Notes under the pieces: generated by a model
What the model saw: the letters and a program-made list of their open reading frames with translations, nothing else
Told to the model about the DNA's origin: nothing
Database searches by the model: none
Made by a program: the position numbers and the translations under genes
Shown: piece by piece, positions 18,759-28,204 of the stretch
Numbering within the stretch: position 1 is the stretch's first letter
Layout of the letters: each line of letters begins with the position of its first letter
NCBI RefSeq assembly: GCF_007559275.1
Contig: NZ_VMHK01000005.1
Span: forward strand, 1-64,000
Direction: 5' to 3'
Length of the DNA stretch: 64,000 nucleotides
Origin: Bifidobacterium apousia
GTDB taxonomy: Bacteria > Actinomycetota > Actinomycetes > Actinomycetales > Bifidobacteriaceae

Positions 18759-19451
18759 CTACTTTTCATCCATGGTGAATTCCTGATCGATCTCTTTCGC
18801 TCTTTGCTGGAGGTGGACAACCGGATACCGGCCCGGGTCATAGCCTCGCACGCTTCTATACCTTGGTCCTCACTGACCGGGACGGCAGATTCTTGAAGAT
18901 CGTGACCTTGTAGCCCTGTTTCACAGCGTCAAGGTTGGTTTCTTTGAAGCGCAATGTGATTCGGCGATACCTACTACGTCCGCTTGGTCGACCTTGGCCA
19001 GCGCCAGAGCTTCCGCTGGGGTGGAACCGGACGATTTGGCTTTAGAGAACTCCTGCCTGCTCTGGACTCGATCAGTGTTGTCCTCGATGTCTTTGAATCC
19101 GGAGCATGTGGCTGAGTACTGTCTTTTTTGAAATGATGGGAGATTCCCTGTTCCCGAATTTTGGCATGCAATTCAGCCTCGGGTGAGCCGACTATACCAT
19201 GTTTTTGGGCTAGTTGTCTACGAAATTTGGGTGGTGGGACGAAAGTTTTCGGGTTCGATGTACCAGTCCTGGATGGTGGCCATATAGGCTTAATACCCGG
19301 CATGCTTGTGGATGTAGTCGGCAATCCTGCCGGCGACCTCGTTGCTTACCTCAATCGCCAGTTCTTTTCCTTCGCAAAAGGTTGGCTGGACATCCACGAT
19401 TATCAGGGTCTTGGTCGAGGCGATCGTTTTCTCTGCTGGAACAGATGGCAC
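18759..19451 (-). pseudogene. pncA: Nicotinamidase/isochorismatase-family pseudogene
   Basis: Fragments in different frames add up to an almost complete nicotinamidase. They run: KTLIIVDVQPTFCEGKELAI with the catalytic-type Asp, EVAGRIADYIHKHAGY then TAA, ATIQDWYIEP, HGIVGSPEAELHAKI, HHFKK, IEDNTDRVQSRQEFSKA, SSGSTPAEALALAKVDQADV, VGIAESHC, and AKEIDQEFTMDEK then stop. Several stops and frameshifts separate the pieces, so no product is made. An intact enzyme would deamidate nicotinamide for NAD salvage. The start is uncertain (GTG near 19451, no ribosome binding site). Length, about 690 bp, matches the family. Confidence 0.8.
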
Positions 19452-19599
19452 GAATCAAGAATGTCCAACTTTACCTTGCTAGTCACTCCTTTATTATGGC
19501 AGTCTAACGCCATGCTTCGGCCGGTCGTATCAGTCTCCAAGTATATGAAGGAATGCAGAGAATGCAGCTGGCGGACAAGGTGGCGTAGTGGGCACTAGA

Positions 19600-20336
19600 T
19601 CATCGAGAATGTCCGTCGCGGTTCAGATTCAAAGATATGGTCTTATGGGGCTGTTGAGGCAGTTAGTGATCTTTCTGACGCAACTCTTTTCCTTCAGACA
19701 AAGCAGATGTTCAAAATTCCGGTCGCAAATACCCAAGGTCAGCCGCCATAAGGGTCGTCATCTTCTGCCACAAACTCTGTGGAATGGTCTCCACTTGGCT
19801 TCCCCGGTCGTTTTAGCGTGGTGGTCACGTTCATGGCATAGCAGTCAGCGATATTCCGTCAGATAATCCCAGCCAAGTGAGCCTTGGCATCGACTAGACT
19901 TCACGGCAGCCTTAGTGCTAGGTTGTTATGGACCAGGCCAGCTTGTTGTATACTGTTACGTCATCGAAGAGCTTGAGAGTATCGATCTTTTGAAAGTAAC
20001 ACAGTGTTGAGCAGGTGCAACTGTATTTGACCCAGGACGGCTAGCACGGGCACATGATCCATTTTGTATCGTAGAGTCTGTCGGGCATATGGATGATGAC
20101 CCTGGAACCACCAGTCGACAGCCAGCTGACCGCTTTCCAGCGTGGGCCGCAGTGGCCAGAGCCGCTACCGTTTCATGCCTGGCTTGGGTGAACTTGACTT
20201 TGCTGCTCTGTCAGTAGAGCGCACAGACCATCGTATCTACCGAATCCCCAGCCAGTCCATAAACGTTGTCAATTCCTTAGGTCTCCATGGCCCTGACCAT
20301 CTTGTCGGCAGCTCGGTATCTATCTTCACGCCCCAT
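19600..20336 (-). pseudogene. Pyruvate oxidase (ThDP enzyme) N-terminal pseudogene
   Basis: Fragments match the N-terminal and early middle part of pyruvate oxidase: AADKMVRAMET stop GIDNVYGLAGDSVDTMVCAL, KVKFTQARHETVAALATAAH (with the catalytic Glu of the ThDP site in RHE), KMDHVPVLAVLGQIQ, then FQKIDTLKLFDDVTVYNKLA, and PQSLWQKMTTLMAADLGYL. Frameshifts and stops occur throughout and the C-terminal two thirds are absent. Intact enzyme would oxidise pyruvate to acetyl phosphate with H2O2 production. The start is placed at ATG 20336; the 3' limit is approximate. Confidence 0.75.
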
Positions 20337-20601
20337 GTTCGGTTTTGTGCAGTTGTTCGTTAATGGTATTGCCAGGCTTCTCATGGCCTGTTGACGCTAA
20401 TCGGTTACGAGCAACTACCATATGGTTTACTTTACAAAATCAAGCATCTTCCCTGTGGCTAGGAAGACAATTAGGGGTCAGGGAAAGAGGTCAGGGAATC
20501 GGGGTATGCATCAAAATAAAATGTTCCATTCCGAAATTGATTGTCTCTCCTTCTGCAATATCGGTTGGTTGAGAAGAGACAATCAATTGATATGGACATC
20601 T
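20337..20601. other. AT-rich non-coding stretch
   Basis: No gene is seen on either strand. It lies between the pyruvate oxidase remnant and the 3' end of the restriction enzyme gene and holds the inverted repeat described separately. Confidence 0.4.
20536..20587 (-). terminator. Inverted repeat downstream of the restriction enzyme gene
   Basis: Perfect 13-bp arms ATTGATTGTCTCT (20536-20548) and AGAGACAATCAAT (20575-20587) with a 26-base loop, placed 15 bases after the stop of the type ISP gene. No T-run follows on the minus strand, so it is either a weak terminator or the trace of a mobile element end. Confidence 0.45.
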
Positions 20602-23600
20602 CTATATGCGCCAATCAGCCGGCCAGTCTGTCGGTTGTGGCAGCTCTTCCAATGGCGGTAGCGATTCAACTATATCAAGTGTCTTCATGCTGACAGTCAC
20701 GACTTTTTCAACGAGTTCCACGATATACCGTGGATTATCGCTGTAGTTGTTGGGATCGTTGGTAATCCCTGATTTGTTGTCAGTGGTTACCTTGTATCGA
20801 TCAATAAGCCAGCCAATGGCAGATTTGCCGTTTACTACATATTCATAGGCTCGCAATGGTATGCCATGAAGTGTGAGGTGTTCTGCTACTTGGAGCACTG
20901 TGCGGTCAGGCACCCTCTTACCGGTCTCTGGATCCTTGATCCTTTGAGGGTACTTCATTTTCTCGGTTCTTCCGGGTTCCTTGGAATTCCCTACTTCCAT
21001 GAGTGGCCAGTTCTCTACAGTTTCATAATTAAGATGCAGGTCAGCCAATGCGCGCCCGGCATTCATGAAAGCCACAAAGTCATTCGCAAGGGGAATTCGG
21101 GGCAGTTCCTTCTTGAGATTATTGCCAAAGCGCTGACGATACTCTGGAGAGTGCAGGATACCGTAAACATAGAAGAATATATCTTCCTTGCTTATGCGGG
21201 GGTCTCTGCTAACTTTAAGCGTTGTATTCTTCCTATGTACATGGTGACTTAAGTGGATGCTTTGGTAGGCTTCGCGGAATACACGAAGTGTGGTATCTGT
21301 TATTGCACTATGTTGAACCCAACGTGGAGTCTCCCCGCTAATAGGATCTCGATTGATTGCCAGTTGGCCCTGTTGTGCTCCATTAATTTGCTCGTACCAG
21401 TAGAGTGGAAAGCACTGTCCATGGTGGTTAAGCTCGAGATCTGGAACGAGGTTCGTGATAAACGGGCCGCGTTCTCCTGTGATAATAGCAAGATTTTCCA
21501 CATTGGAAGCGGGAAAAATTTGTGGCTGGAGATATACACGATTGTTGAATTGCGGATCCATGTATTGCCACTGTTTGAAGAATGGACGGTACAGAGCGAG
21601 GCGCACATGTTTGATGTTGAACTCAGCTTTACGATTCTGGATAATATCGTTGTAGACTTCGTGTGTCCATTTGATTCGGGTCTGATCCCTTGTGAGAAAT
21701 GACTGAACATTGGCAGATTTATCTGCTTGCTGCCAGCGCAGTAGTTCAGAGTTATAAGTGTCGACTGTCCTTTGCATATTTTCGATAACGATGTCACGTT
21801 CGGAGTTATAGCACCACGAATCACGATTGGTCTTTACCCCTGCTGACCAAATAGAGAAGAGGCCTGTCTTCAGTTTTCTGGTTCCAACCTGAATACCAGC
21901 CGGTATAAAGGACTTATAGCTATCGTCACGGTGATTAAGCCAATCGCCATGCTTATCCTGTTCCAAGCTGGTCCATTCCGGATCTTTAGTGACCGCTTGG
22001 GTGAGAATCCCAAGCTTATCTTCGCGAGATAGATAATCGCCAATGTCACAATAGTGGATTATTCCATGACGATTTGAATTGGGGTTCTTTACTAGAAGAG
22101 TGATGGCAATGGTGGCCCGTGAGCCAGAGTCAAATATCTTGCCGCCTTCGCGTCGAGACTCTTCACCTAAAGTACGCTGATTGCCGCGCAGGTTATAAAC
22201 ATAGATATCATTAAATTCCTCAGTGAAGCATCTCCGTACGCCTGCGCCTGCTGCGCTGGTTAGCCACCCACCGTTGGATACGAAGCAGACTATGCCAGAA
22301 CTACCGATCCGGTCAGATGCCCAACGAAAAGCTCTGATGTAGTGGTCGTATAAAGAGTTGTTGAGTGTCGCATCCGAGTTGGCGACATAAGTCTCTTCGA
22401 CACGTTTATCAAGTTCGGGGTATCTGGTATTTTGATTTCCTGTATTTTGGCTATCTCCTGCACGGTATGGAGGATTACCAATAATGATTTTGATGGGCAG
22501 GTCTTTTTGTTCCTTCACCCTAGCTGTATTTTCGACGAATACACCTAAATCGAGTGGATCGTCCTGTGTGTACATCTGGAATGTGTCTGTTAGCAAGGCA
22601 CCAGGGAAAGGCTGATAATCGCCACCGACACGTTTGTGGTAAGACTGTTCAATATTAATATCCATAATCGTCTCGGCGAGCGGAACGATTTCATTCGAGT
22701 GCAGATCGTGATTGTACTTGTAAGGTAGATCCTCATCACTGATAAGACTTCTGTCTTCGATAAGGCGGCAGATATAGGTCCCAGTGCCGGCGAAGCCGTC
22801 CAAAATGTGTACACCTTTATCGCTCAGAGATTGGTTGAATTCTCGTTGCAGTGCACGCTCAACCATGTGCAGTTGTGCATCTACGACTTCTACAGGCGTG
22901 TAAACGATTCCCAGTGAGTCAGCTGTATCTTTGAAGGCTTTGGTGAAGAAGTCATTGTAAATCTCCTTAATCAGATTCTGCTTTGCCAAATCTGATTGCA
23001 ACTGAGCAGCCGACAGCCGCACGCTTGCATACAAATCACGCAAGGTGACACTATCAATGCTGTCTGGTAATCCTGCTGCGTACAAGGCGTTTAATGCCCG
23101 GTCCAAGCCCTTTATGATCGGATTATTGGCGAGTACTTCTTTATTCGTAAATAGGGTTTCAAAAATTGGTTTGGTGATTTCGTGCTGGGCTAGTACGGCA
23201 ATCGCGTCAGCTTCAGAATACCCGGGATTAAGGCTGTCCTGTAATCCCTGAAGAAAAGTAAGGAAAGCGCTGCGAGCAGGTCCTTCCTTTGAAACTAGTT
23301 CAGTGATTTTATCGATCCTGCTTCGGGTTATGGATGCAATGTCATCAGTCCACTCACCCCAATAGATTTTTGTGCCGCACTTACGCACTATCTGTGCATT
23401 TATTCCTCGAGCCATCTCACTTAGGTCAAAGTCGAGTTCAGGCTGTGAGCTATTTTCCTCTTGAATATTCTCATCCGTAATTTTTCGGTCATCTGATTCT
23501 TGAGAGCCTATTTGGTTCGTTCTATTCGCTGGCTGACCATTTCTGCGCTTGTTCTTGCGCAACTTCGACTCATCGAGTACATCGACTTCGATAATACGGC

Positions 23601-25614
23601 TCAGGGCATCAGTGTCACCAAGACTGGCCGAGTTGATAACGGCATCCAAACGTTCATCATGACTACGTAGTGCAGTAACAACATCCCAAACGGGTTTATA
23701 AGCTCCAGAGGAGAGCACGGAATCAGCATCTGCGCCCAGTGGTATCACCACCGGAATTATGATATAGCCGTACTTCTTGCCATGAGAACGCCGCATTACG
23801 CGGCCGACGGATTGGATGATATCTATCTTGCTTTTCCGACTGCTTAGATACATCACTGCATCCAGATCAGGCACATCAATGCCTTCGGCCAGGCATCTGG
23901 CATTGGATAGAATGTGGCATTCATTGTCGGCCGTCGAAGCTGCCAGCCAGTCCAGTCGCGTTTTGCGGGTCTGTGAATCCATGCCACCATCTACATGCTG
24001 AATGTCTACGAGAACTTCTTTATTTGCATCGATAAGGGCTTTGTTTTCGCTGCTGTCTTCGAGATTTGACGTATAATCGTCGATAACGGCCCGGAACCGT
24101 TCTGTCAGTGCTTTGGATGCTTTGATTGAAGGGGCAAAGGCAATGGCGTGGTGCAGTATTGTCTGACTACTGTCGTCTTCTATCGCTGTAGGAGAGCTGT
24201 CTGCAATGTCGATATCGCTGATACTGTGTGAGCGTTTCCGGTCAAAAAGCGCCTTCCAGCAACCAACGAACTTGGCGGCGTCATCCAGCGGAATTTCGGA
24301 ATCCTTGGCGCCATACATTTCCTGCATGCGCTTGCCCATCATGGATTCGGCAACTTGCATGACTACGATTTTGTAGTCAGTTAATAGATGTTGATCTACT
24401 GCTTTGCCAAAGCTTAAACGATATGCAATCTTCCCAAAAATGTGCGTATCATCCATGCTGGCTATCTGTATTGCACCAGCATCAGCTTTGTTCCGTGCAC
24501 CTTCTGAAAAGATGCGAGGTGTCGCAGTCATGTATAGGCGTTTGTTTGAACGTATGAAATGGGAGTCGTGAATTTTTCGGAATGCGGCTTCGCCATCGAT
24601 AACTCCGGTAGTGCGGTGAGCTTCGTCGCAGATTGTTAAGTCAAAATCCGGTAGTCCCTTTTCCTGTGCATCGTGAATGACCTGAATTGACTGGTAAGTA
24701 GAGAATACTACGTTCAGCGCTTTCTCGTTCACATGGAAACGTTGAGAGACGGTTACTGGATTTGTGGTCGCAGGAAATGGTATATCTGATAGCTGGCCAT
24801 AAGATTCTTCAGATAGCTTGCTGGCTTTTCCATCGGAGCATACCACGTATACGTTGATGGGTACACGAACCTGGTTTACCCAGTCACGCATGGTCTGAGA
24901 GACCAATGATATTGACGGGGCAAGGAATAGGACCGTGCCGCCCTCGCCCAGCATTTCTTCCGTAAGTCTCAGTGATGTCAGCGTCTTGCCGGTACCGCAA
25001 GCCATAACCATTGAGCAACGGTCAGCCTTGGAAAGCTCTTGTTTGACTGCATCAATGGCTTCCCGTTGGTGTGGACGAGGATCATAGGTGGCACGCTGCT
25101 TGAACTTTGTGCCGTGCACAAACGCACTCCAATCAAGATTTGCGTCGCGCATGGTTTCCAAGTCCATGCGAACCAAATCCATATCGGGGTGTGTGTTGAA
25201 GTATGTTTCCAAATTTGAAGTATAGCCAGGTGCAGTATCGGCAATCATATAGTGCTGGTACTGATCATCTGCGAGAGCGTTCATAAAGAAGGTGGCGACA
25301 TCGCCGTTTGCCAGCCTCGCCTTTGAGTAACATTTCGCTTGTATTGCCCAATACGTGCCATCAACATCTTTCGCAACCAGGTCAATACCTGTATCCTGTT
25401 TACCAGGATTGGTAGGAGCCTCATCCCAAAGCCATACGCCGGTCAGCCGTTCAACCCAAGCAGGGTCATTTTTCAGGAACCATTCGACGGCGCGCTCAAA
25501 TCGAGTTCCCTGTTCCCGTTTGTCAACTGAATCCGCAAGGATGCTGGTGAATATTTCCCCTAAAGAGTCTGTTGGCTTGCTTTGGGCAATTGTGCCATCC
25601 GTATATTCCGTCAT
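20602..25614 (-). CDS. Type ISP restriction-modification enzyme (single polypeptide)
   Basis: 1670 residues. In order: an Mrr/PD-(D/E)xK-like nuclease (DTGIDLVAK...AIQAK; Asp78, Gln92, Lys94); a superfamily 2 helicase with ACGTGKT (205-211), DEAH (330-333), TAT (363-365) and QSVGRVMRR (601-609); a linker; an N6-adenine methyltransferase with motif I DGFAGTGT (939-946) and motif IV NPPY (1047-1050); and a C-terminal target-recognition region. This order and length match LlaGI/LlaBIII-type ISP enzymes, which methylate one strand of an asymmetric site and cut after ATP-driven translocation. No separate specificity gene is needed or present. Base composition is clearly more AT-rich than the flanks, a sign of transfer. 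ATG 25614 with AAGG/GGAGG upstream. The reading frame is intact. Confidence 0.9.
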   Translation of the reverse strand: MTEYTDGTIAQSKPTDSLGEIFTSILADSVDKREQGTRFERAVEWFLKNDPAWVERLTGVWLWDEAPTNPGKQDTGIDLVAKDVDGTYWAIQAKCYSKARLANGDVATFFMNALADDQYQHYMIADTAPGYTSNLETYFNTHPDMDLVRMDLETMRDANLDWSAFVHGTKFKQRATYDPRPHQREAIDAVKQELSKADRCSMVMACGTGKTLTSLRLTEEMLGEGGTVLFLAPSISLVSQTMRDWVNQVRVPINVYVVCSDGKASKLSEESYGQLSDIPFPATTNPVTVSQRFHVNEKALNVVFSTYQSIQVIHDAQEKGLPDFDLTICDEAHRTTGVIDGEAAFRKIHDSHFIRSNKRLYMTATPRIFSEGARNKADAGAIQIASMDDTHIFGKIAYRLSFGKAVDQHLLTDYKIVVMQVAESMMGKRMQEMYGAKDSEIPLDDAAKFVGCWKALFDRKRSHSISDIDIADSSPTAIEDDSSQTILHHAIAFAPSIKASKALTERFRAVIDDYTSNLEDSSENKALIDANKEVLVDIQHVDGGMDSQTRKTRLDWLAASTADNECHILSNARCLAEGIDVPDLDAVMYLSSRKSKIDIIQSVGRVMRRSHGKKYGYIIIPVVIPLGADADSVLSSGAYKPVWDVVTALRSHDERLDAVINSASLGDTDALSRIIEVDVLDESKLRKNKRRNGQPANRTNQIGSQESDDRKITDENIQEENSSQPELDFDLSEMARGINAQIVRKCGTKIYWGEWTDDIASITRSRIDKITELVSKEGPARSAFLTFLQGLQDSLNPGYSEADAIAVLAQHEITKPIFETLFTNKEVLANNPIIKGLDRALNALYAAGLPDSIDSVTLRDLYASVRLSAAQLQSDLAKQNLIKEIYNDFFTKAFKDTADSLGIVYTPVEVVDAQLHMVERALQREFNQSLSDKGVHILDGFAGTGTYICRLIEDRSLISDEDLPYKYNHDLHSNEIVPLAETIMDINIEQSYHKRVGGDYQPFPGALLTDTFQMYTQDDPLDLGVFVENTARVKEQKDLPIKIIIGNPPYRAGDSQNTGNQNTRYPELDKRVEETYVANSDATLNNSLYDHYIRAFRWASDRIGSSGIVCFVSNGGWLTSAAGAGVRRCFTEEFNDIYVYNLRGNQRTLGEESRREGGKIFDSGSRATIAITLLVKNPNSNRHGIIHYCDIGDYLSREDKLGILTQAVTKDPEWTSLEQDKHGDWLNHRDDSYKSFIPAGIQVGTRKLKTGLFSIWSAGVKTNRDSWCYNSERDIVIENMQRTVDTYNSELLRWQQADKSANVQSFLTRDQTRIKWTHEVYNDIIQNRKAEFNIKHVRLALYRPFFKQWQYMDPQFNNRVYLQPQIFPASNVENLAIITGERGPFITNLVPDLELNHHGQCFPLYWYEQINGAQQGQLAINRDPISGETPRWVQHSAITDTTLRVFREAYQSIHLSHHVHRKNTTLKVSRDPRISKEDIFFYVYGILHSPEYRQRFGNNLKKELPRIPLANDFVAFMNAGRALADLHLNYETVENWPLMEVGNSKEPGRTEKMKYPQRIKDPETGKRVPDRTVLQVAEHLTLHGIPLRAYEYVVNGKSAIGWLIDRYKVTTDNKSGITNDPNNYSDNPRYIVELVEKVVTVSMKTLDIVESLPPLEELPQPTDWPADWRI

Positions 25615-25950
25615 CAGTTACCTTATCCTCCGACTGTCGGCTTCAATGTCATTCTAGAAGTGATTATGATTAACTCATAAGCAGACTTTGTGATGTAGGA
25701 AATCAACATGACCAGAGTAATAAGGGTGTCCTGTTGCGCTACTTGTTTAATGAAAATTACTGTAAGTGAGATGCGGGATTTTTACAAAGAATCCGAGCCG
25801 GTTGAATTCATCGATTAAAAGCAACGTATGATTCAGTGCGATTGTCCTAATTCTTCTAGACTAAAAATGAACAGGATAGAGGCCTGGAATCTGTACTGGA
25901 TTGGAGGACTTATGAAAGGTCTCCTAGCGGAAACCCGGAAACCCTACCTG
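25615..25950. other. AT-rich region between restriction gene and tRNA-Ala
   Basis: Promoter region of the type ISP gene at its left end. At 25901-25959 there is GGAGG, ATG (25912) and a 15-codon frame (MKGLLAETRKPYLWS) that runs into the tRNA-Ala 3' end. It could be the stump of a gene truncated at the tRNA or a chance frame. No other gene seen. Confidence 0.4.
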
Positions 25951-26023
25951 TGGAGCTAGCCGGATTCGAACCGGCGACCCTCTGCTTGCAAAGCAGATGC
26001 GCTACCAGCTGCGCCATAGCCCC
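25951..26023 (-). tRNA. tRNA-Ala(TGC)
   Basis: The reverse strand folds as a cloverleaf: acceptor GGGGCTA/TAGCTCC, D-arm with GGTAGCGC, anticodon loop TTTGCAA (anticodon TGC), T-arm GGTTCGAATCC, discriminator A, CCA not encoded. It is preceded on the same strand by tRNA-Ile with 37 bases between. Confidence 0.95.
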
Positions 26024-26060
26024 GTGAATGTGAAAAGAACTTCAACCGCGCAAGAATGCG

Positions 26061-26134
26061 TGGGCCTGGGAGGACTTGAACCTCCGACCTCATCCTTATC
26101 AGGGATGCGCTCTAACCAGCTGAGCTACAGGCCC
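26061..26134 (-). tRNA. tRNA-Ile(GAT)
   Basis: The reverse strand shows acceptor GGGCCTG/CAGGCCC, D-arm AGCTCAGCTGGTTAGAGC, anticodon loop CTGATAA (anticodon GAT), T-arm AGGTTCAAGTCCT and discriminator A. The Ile-Ala order is the one seen in many rRNA spacers, here away from any rRNA gene. Confidence 0.95.
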
Positions 26135-26229
26135 ATGCCGTGTGACCGAAGAATCACACAAATGGATAGCTTACCATAGTGTCCTCTCAAGTCAATCTCG
26201 GCGGCGTCGCGTCGCGTCTTGGCGGAAGA

Positions 26230-26847
26230 ATGGGGTTTATGAGGAGGAAACGCCGTGCGGAACCAGTCTGGTCGGAGCAGCTGGAGGTCGGCGGTGAGAT
26301 GGTTCTGGTCATCAGGAAGCGGATCGCCAACGTCTATCTGCGGGTTAAGCCGCCTGACGGCCATCTGGAAGTGACAGCGCCTCTAAAGCTGGGCGATGAC
26401 CAGATTCGTGCCTTTATCGACGGCAAGCACCGCTGGATCGCAACCACTAGAGAACGTCTGGCCCGTTCACGCGATGTCTACGCCCAACCCGGAGCCGATG
26501 GTCAGCTGCAGCCAGGACGATCCGAGGCCGAAGCCAAGAGAATTCTCCAGGAGAGGCTGCCGACTCTGCTTGATCGGTGGGTCCCTGTGGTAGGCCGTCG
26601 GCCTGAGCGCATCAGTCTGCGGAAGATGAAAACCCGCTGGGGCTCCTGCACCCCCGCCACTGCCAGCATCCGGCTCAACACCGACCTGGCCTGGCTGGAT
26701 CCTGACCTGTTGGAGTACGTGCTGGTTCACGAGCTGACCCACCTCTACGAGCATGGCCACGGCCCCGGCTTCCGCGCGCGGATGGATTGCTATATGCCTG
26801 ACTGGACCGAGCGCCGTCGTCGTCTTAACCGTTATCTGGCTTTGTAA
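26230..26847 (+). CDS. YgjP/SprT-like metallopeptidase (M48-type, DUF45)
   Basis: About 205 residues. Zinc motif HELTH (167-171) in VLVHELTHLYEHGHGPGF, preceded by the family hallmark RKMKTRWGSC; the N-terminal half (VRVKPPDGHLEVTAPLKLGD) is the usual beta-rich YgjP part. No signal peptide, so cytoplasmic. Function in this family is not settled. The start is unclear: ATG 26230 or ATG 26239 after GGCGGAAG; an upstream GTG at 26179 would lengthen it but overlaps the tRNA promoter region. Confidence 0.8.
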   Translation: MGFMRRKRRAEPVWSEQLEVGGEMVLVIRKRIANVYLRVKPPDGHLEVTAPLKLGDDQIRAFIDGKHRWIATTRERLARSRDVYAQPGADGQLQPGRSEAEAKRILQERLPTLLDRWVPVVGRRPERISLRKMKTRWGSCTPATASIRLNTDLAWLDPDLLEYVLVHELTHLYEHGHGPGFRARMDCYMPDWTERRRRLNRYLAL

Positions 26848-27326
26848 CCCGCAAAGCTTAGACGTCTGAAGTTATGACTTCTGAATCCATGACTTCCGGA
26901 GCCGTAAAATCCTCATGAGTCCTGAACTTGTGGACGGGGAGCTTGTAAATTACGAACCTGCGGCATCATCCGTGCTGATGATTTCCGAATCCGAACCCTC
27001 GCTAGGCCATCTGGTAGGAAGTTGAATCGGTTTTTGATCGTCCTGTCTATCCTGATTTAGACCGACTATACGGTCTGATTCAGCCCGATCTGACTTTGCT
27101 CTGTTCTGACTCAACTAATCTGCCTTTGATTCGTTCTGGCTCTACTCAAGCCTGGTTTGATGTGCCACATTGGTCATCGAAGACTGACAGGAGACTGCCG
27201 CAGCCCATCTTGGTGCGCTAGCGTTGAGGAAGAGGGATGGCACTGCAGCAGTTAGGCAGGCTCCCTGTGACCCGGAGGCGCGTGTGGAGCTGATCCGGGG
27301 CAATTGATCATGAAGGAGCGGATGAA
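26848..27326. other. Non-coding region with degenerate short repeats
   Basis: No gene is supported. The DNA has loose repetition of short words (TTATGACTTCTGAATCCATGACTT-like and TCTGACTC/CTGATTC-like words, about 26870-27150), similar in style to the low-complexity parts of the nearby nhaA gene. The promoter of the SDR gene presumably lies at its right end. Confidence 0.4.
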
Positions 27327-28094
27327 ATGACGGAATCCAAGAAGACGATCAAGCGTGCTGTGGTTACCGGCGCCTCCAGCGGCATCGGTCAGGCCAGTGT
27401 GCGGGCCTTGGTAGACAAGGGCTGGAAGGTGGTCGGCCTGGCCCGGCGCGAGGACAAGCTCAAGGCTCTGGCTGACCAGCTGGGTGAGAACTTCACCTAT
27501 GAGGTTTGCGATGTGACCGACGAGGACTCCACCCAGGCGGCCGTCGATGCTATGCTCAAGGGCGGTCCGGTCAAAGCTCTGGTCAACTGTGCTGGCGCGG
27601 CCTTTGGCAAGGATCCGGTGGCTACCTCCAGCCTGGACGATTGGCGCGGCATGTATGAGCTGAACGTCATCGGCACCCTGCGGGTCATCCAGAAGCTGCT
27701 CCCGGCCCTGAAAGAGTCGGAGGGCACGGTTCTGGTCATCTCCTCGACGGCAGGCATCGAGCCCTACGAGGGCGGCGGTGGATACTGCGCCTCCAAAGCG
27801 GCGGAACGGGTCATGGCCCGCATTCTGCGGCTGGAGCTGATCGGTCAGCCGGTGCGCGTGGTCGACATTGCCCCGGGCCTGGTCCACACCGACGAGTTCT
27901 CCCTGAAGCGGTTCGGCGGGGATAGCGACCGGGCCGATGCAGTCTACGCCGGGGTGCCCGACCCGCTGACCGCCGACGACATCGCCGGATGCGTCACCTG
28001 GGCCCTGGAGCAGCCTGACACTGTGGACATTGACCAGATTGTGATCCGTCCTCGTGCCGAGGGCTCATACACCAAGCTTTACCGTCGCAGCTGA
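27327..28094 (+). CDS. Short-chain dehydrogenase/reductase (SDR)
   Basis: 255 residues, classical SDR: cofactor motif TGASSGIG (near residue 15), NCAG, catalytic Ser in ISSTAG and the YCASK tetrad motif. The sequence GLARREDKL after the second strand, with Arg-Arg, favours NADP(H). C-terminus PRAEGSYTKLYRRS. Relatives include serine/3-hydroxy acid dehydrogenases of the YdfG type, but the substrate cannot be fixed. GGAG nine bases before ATG. Confidence 0.87.
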   Translation: MTESKKTIKRAVVTGASSGIGQASVRALVDKGWKVVGLARREDKLKALADQLGENFTYEVCDVTDEDSTQAAVDAMLKGGPVKALVNCAGAAFGKDPVATSSLDDWRGMYELNVIGTLRVIQKLLPALKESEGTVLVISSTAGIEPYEGGGGYCASKAAERVMARILRLELIGQPVRVVDIAPGLVHTDEFSLKRFGGDSDRADAVYAGVPDPLTADDIAGCVTWALEQPDTVDIDQIVIRPRAEGSYTKLYRRS

Positions 28095-28128
28095 GCCTGG
28101 TAAGGGATCGATTCTGGCAAAACTGATT

Positions 28129-28151
28129 CTGCCAAAAACCCAGTTTGGCAG
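28129..28151 (+). terminator. Possible terminator after the SDR gene
   Basis: CTGCCAAA (28129-28136) pairs with TTTGGCAG (28144-28151). It lies 35 bases past the SDR stop among repeated CTGGCA/CTGCCA words. Stem is short and no T-run follows. Confidence 0.35.
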
Positions 28152-28204
28152 GTTGATTCTGGCAGGAACCGGGTCTGGCAGAGGTTGAGTCTTGGCTGCT
28201 AAGC

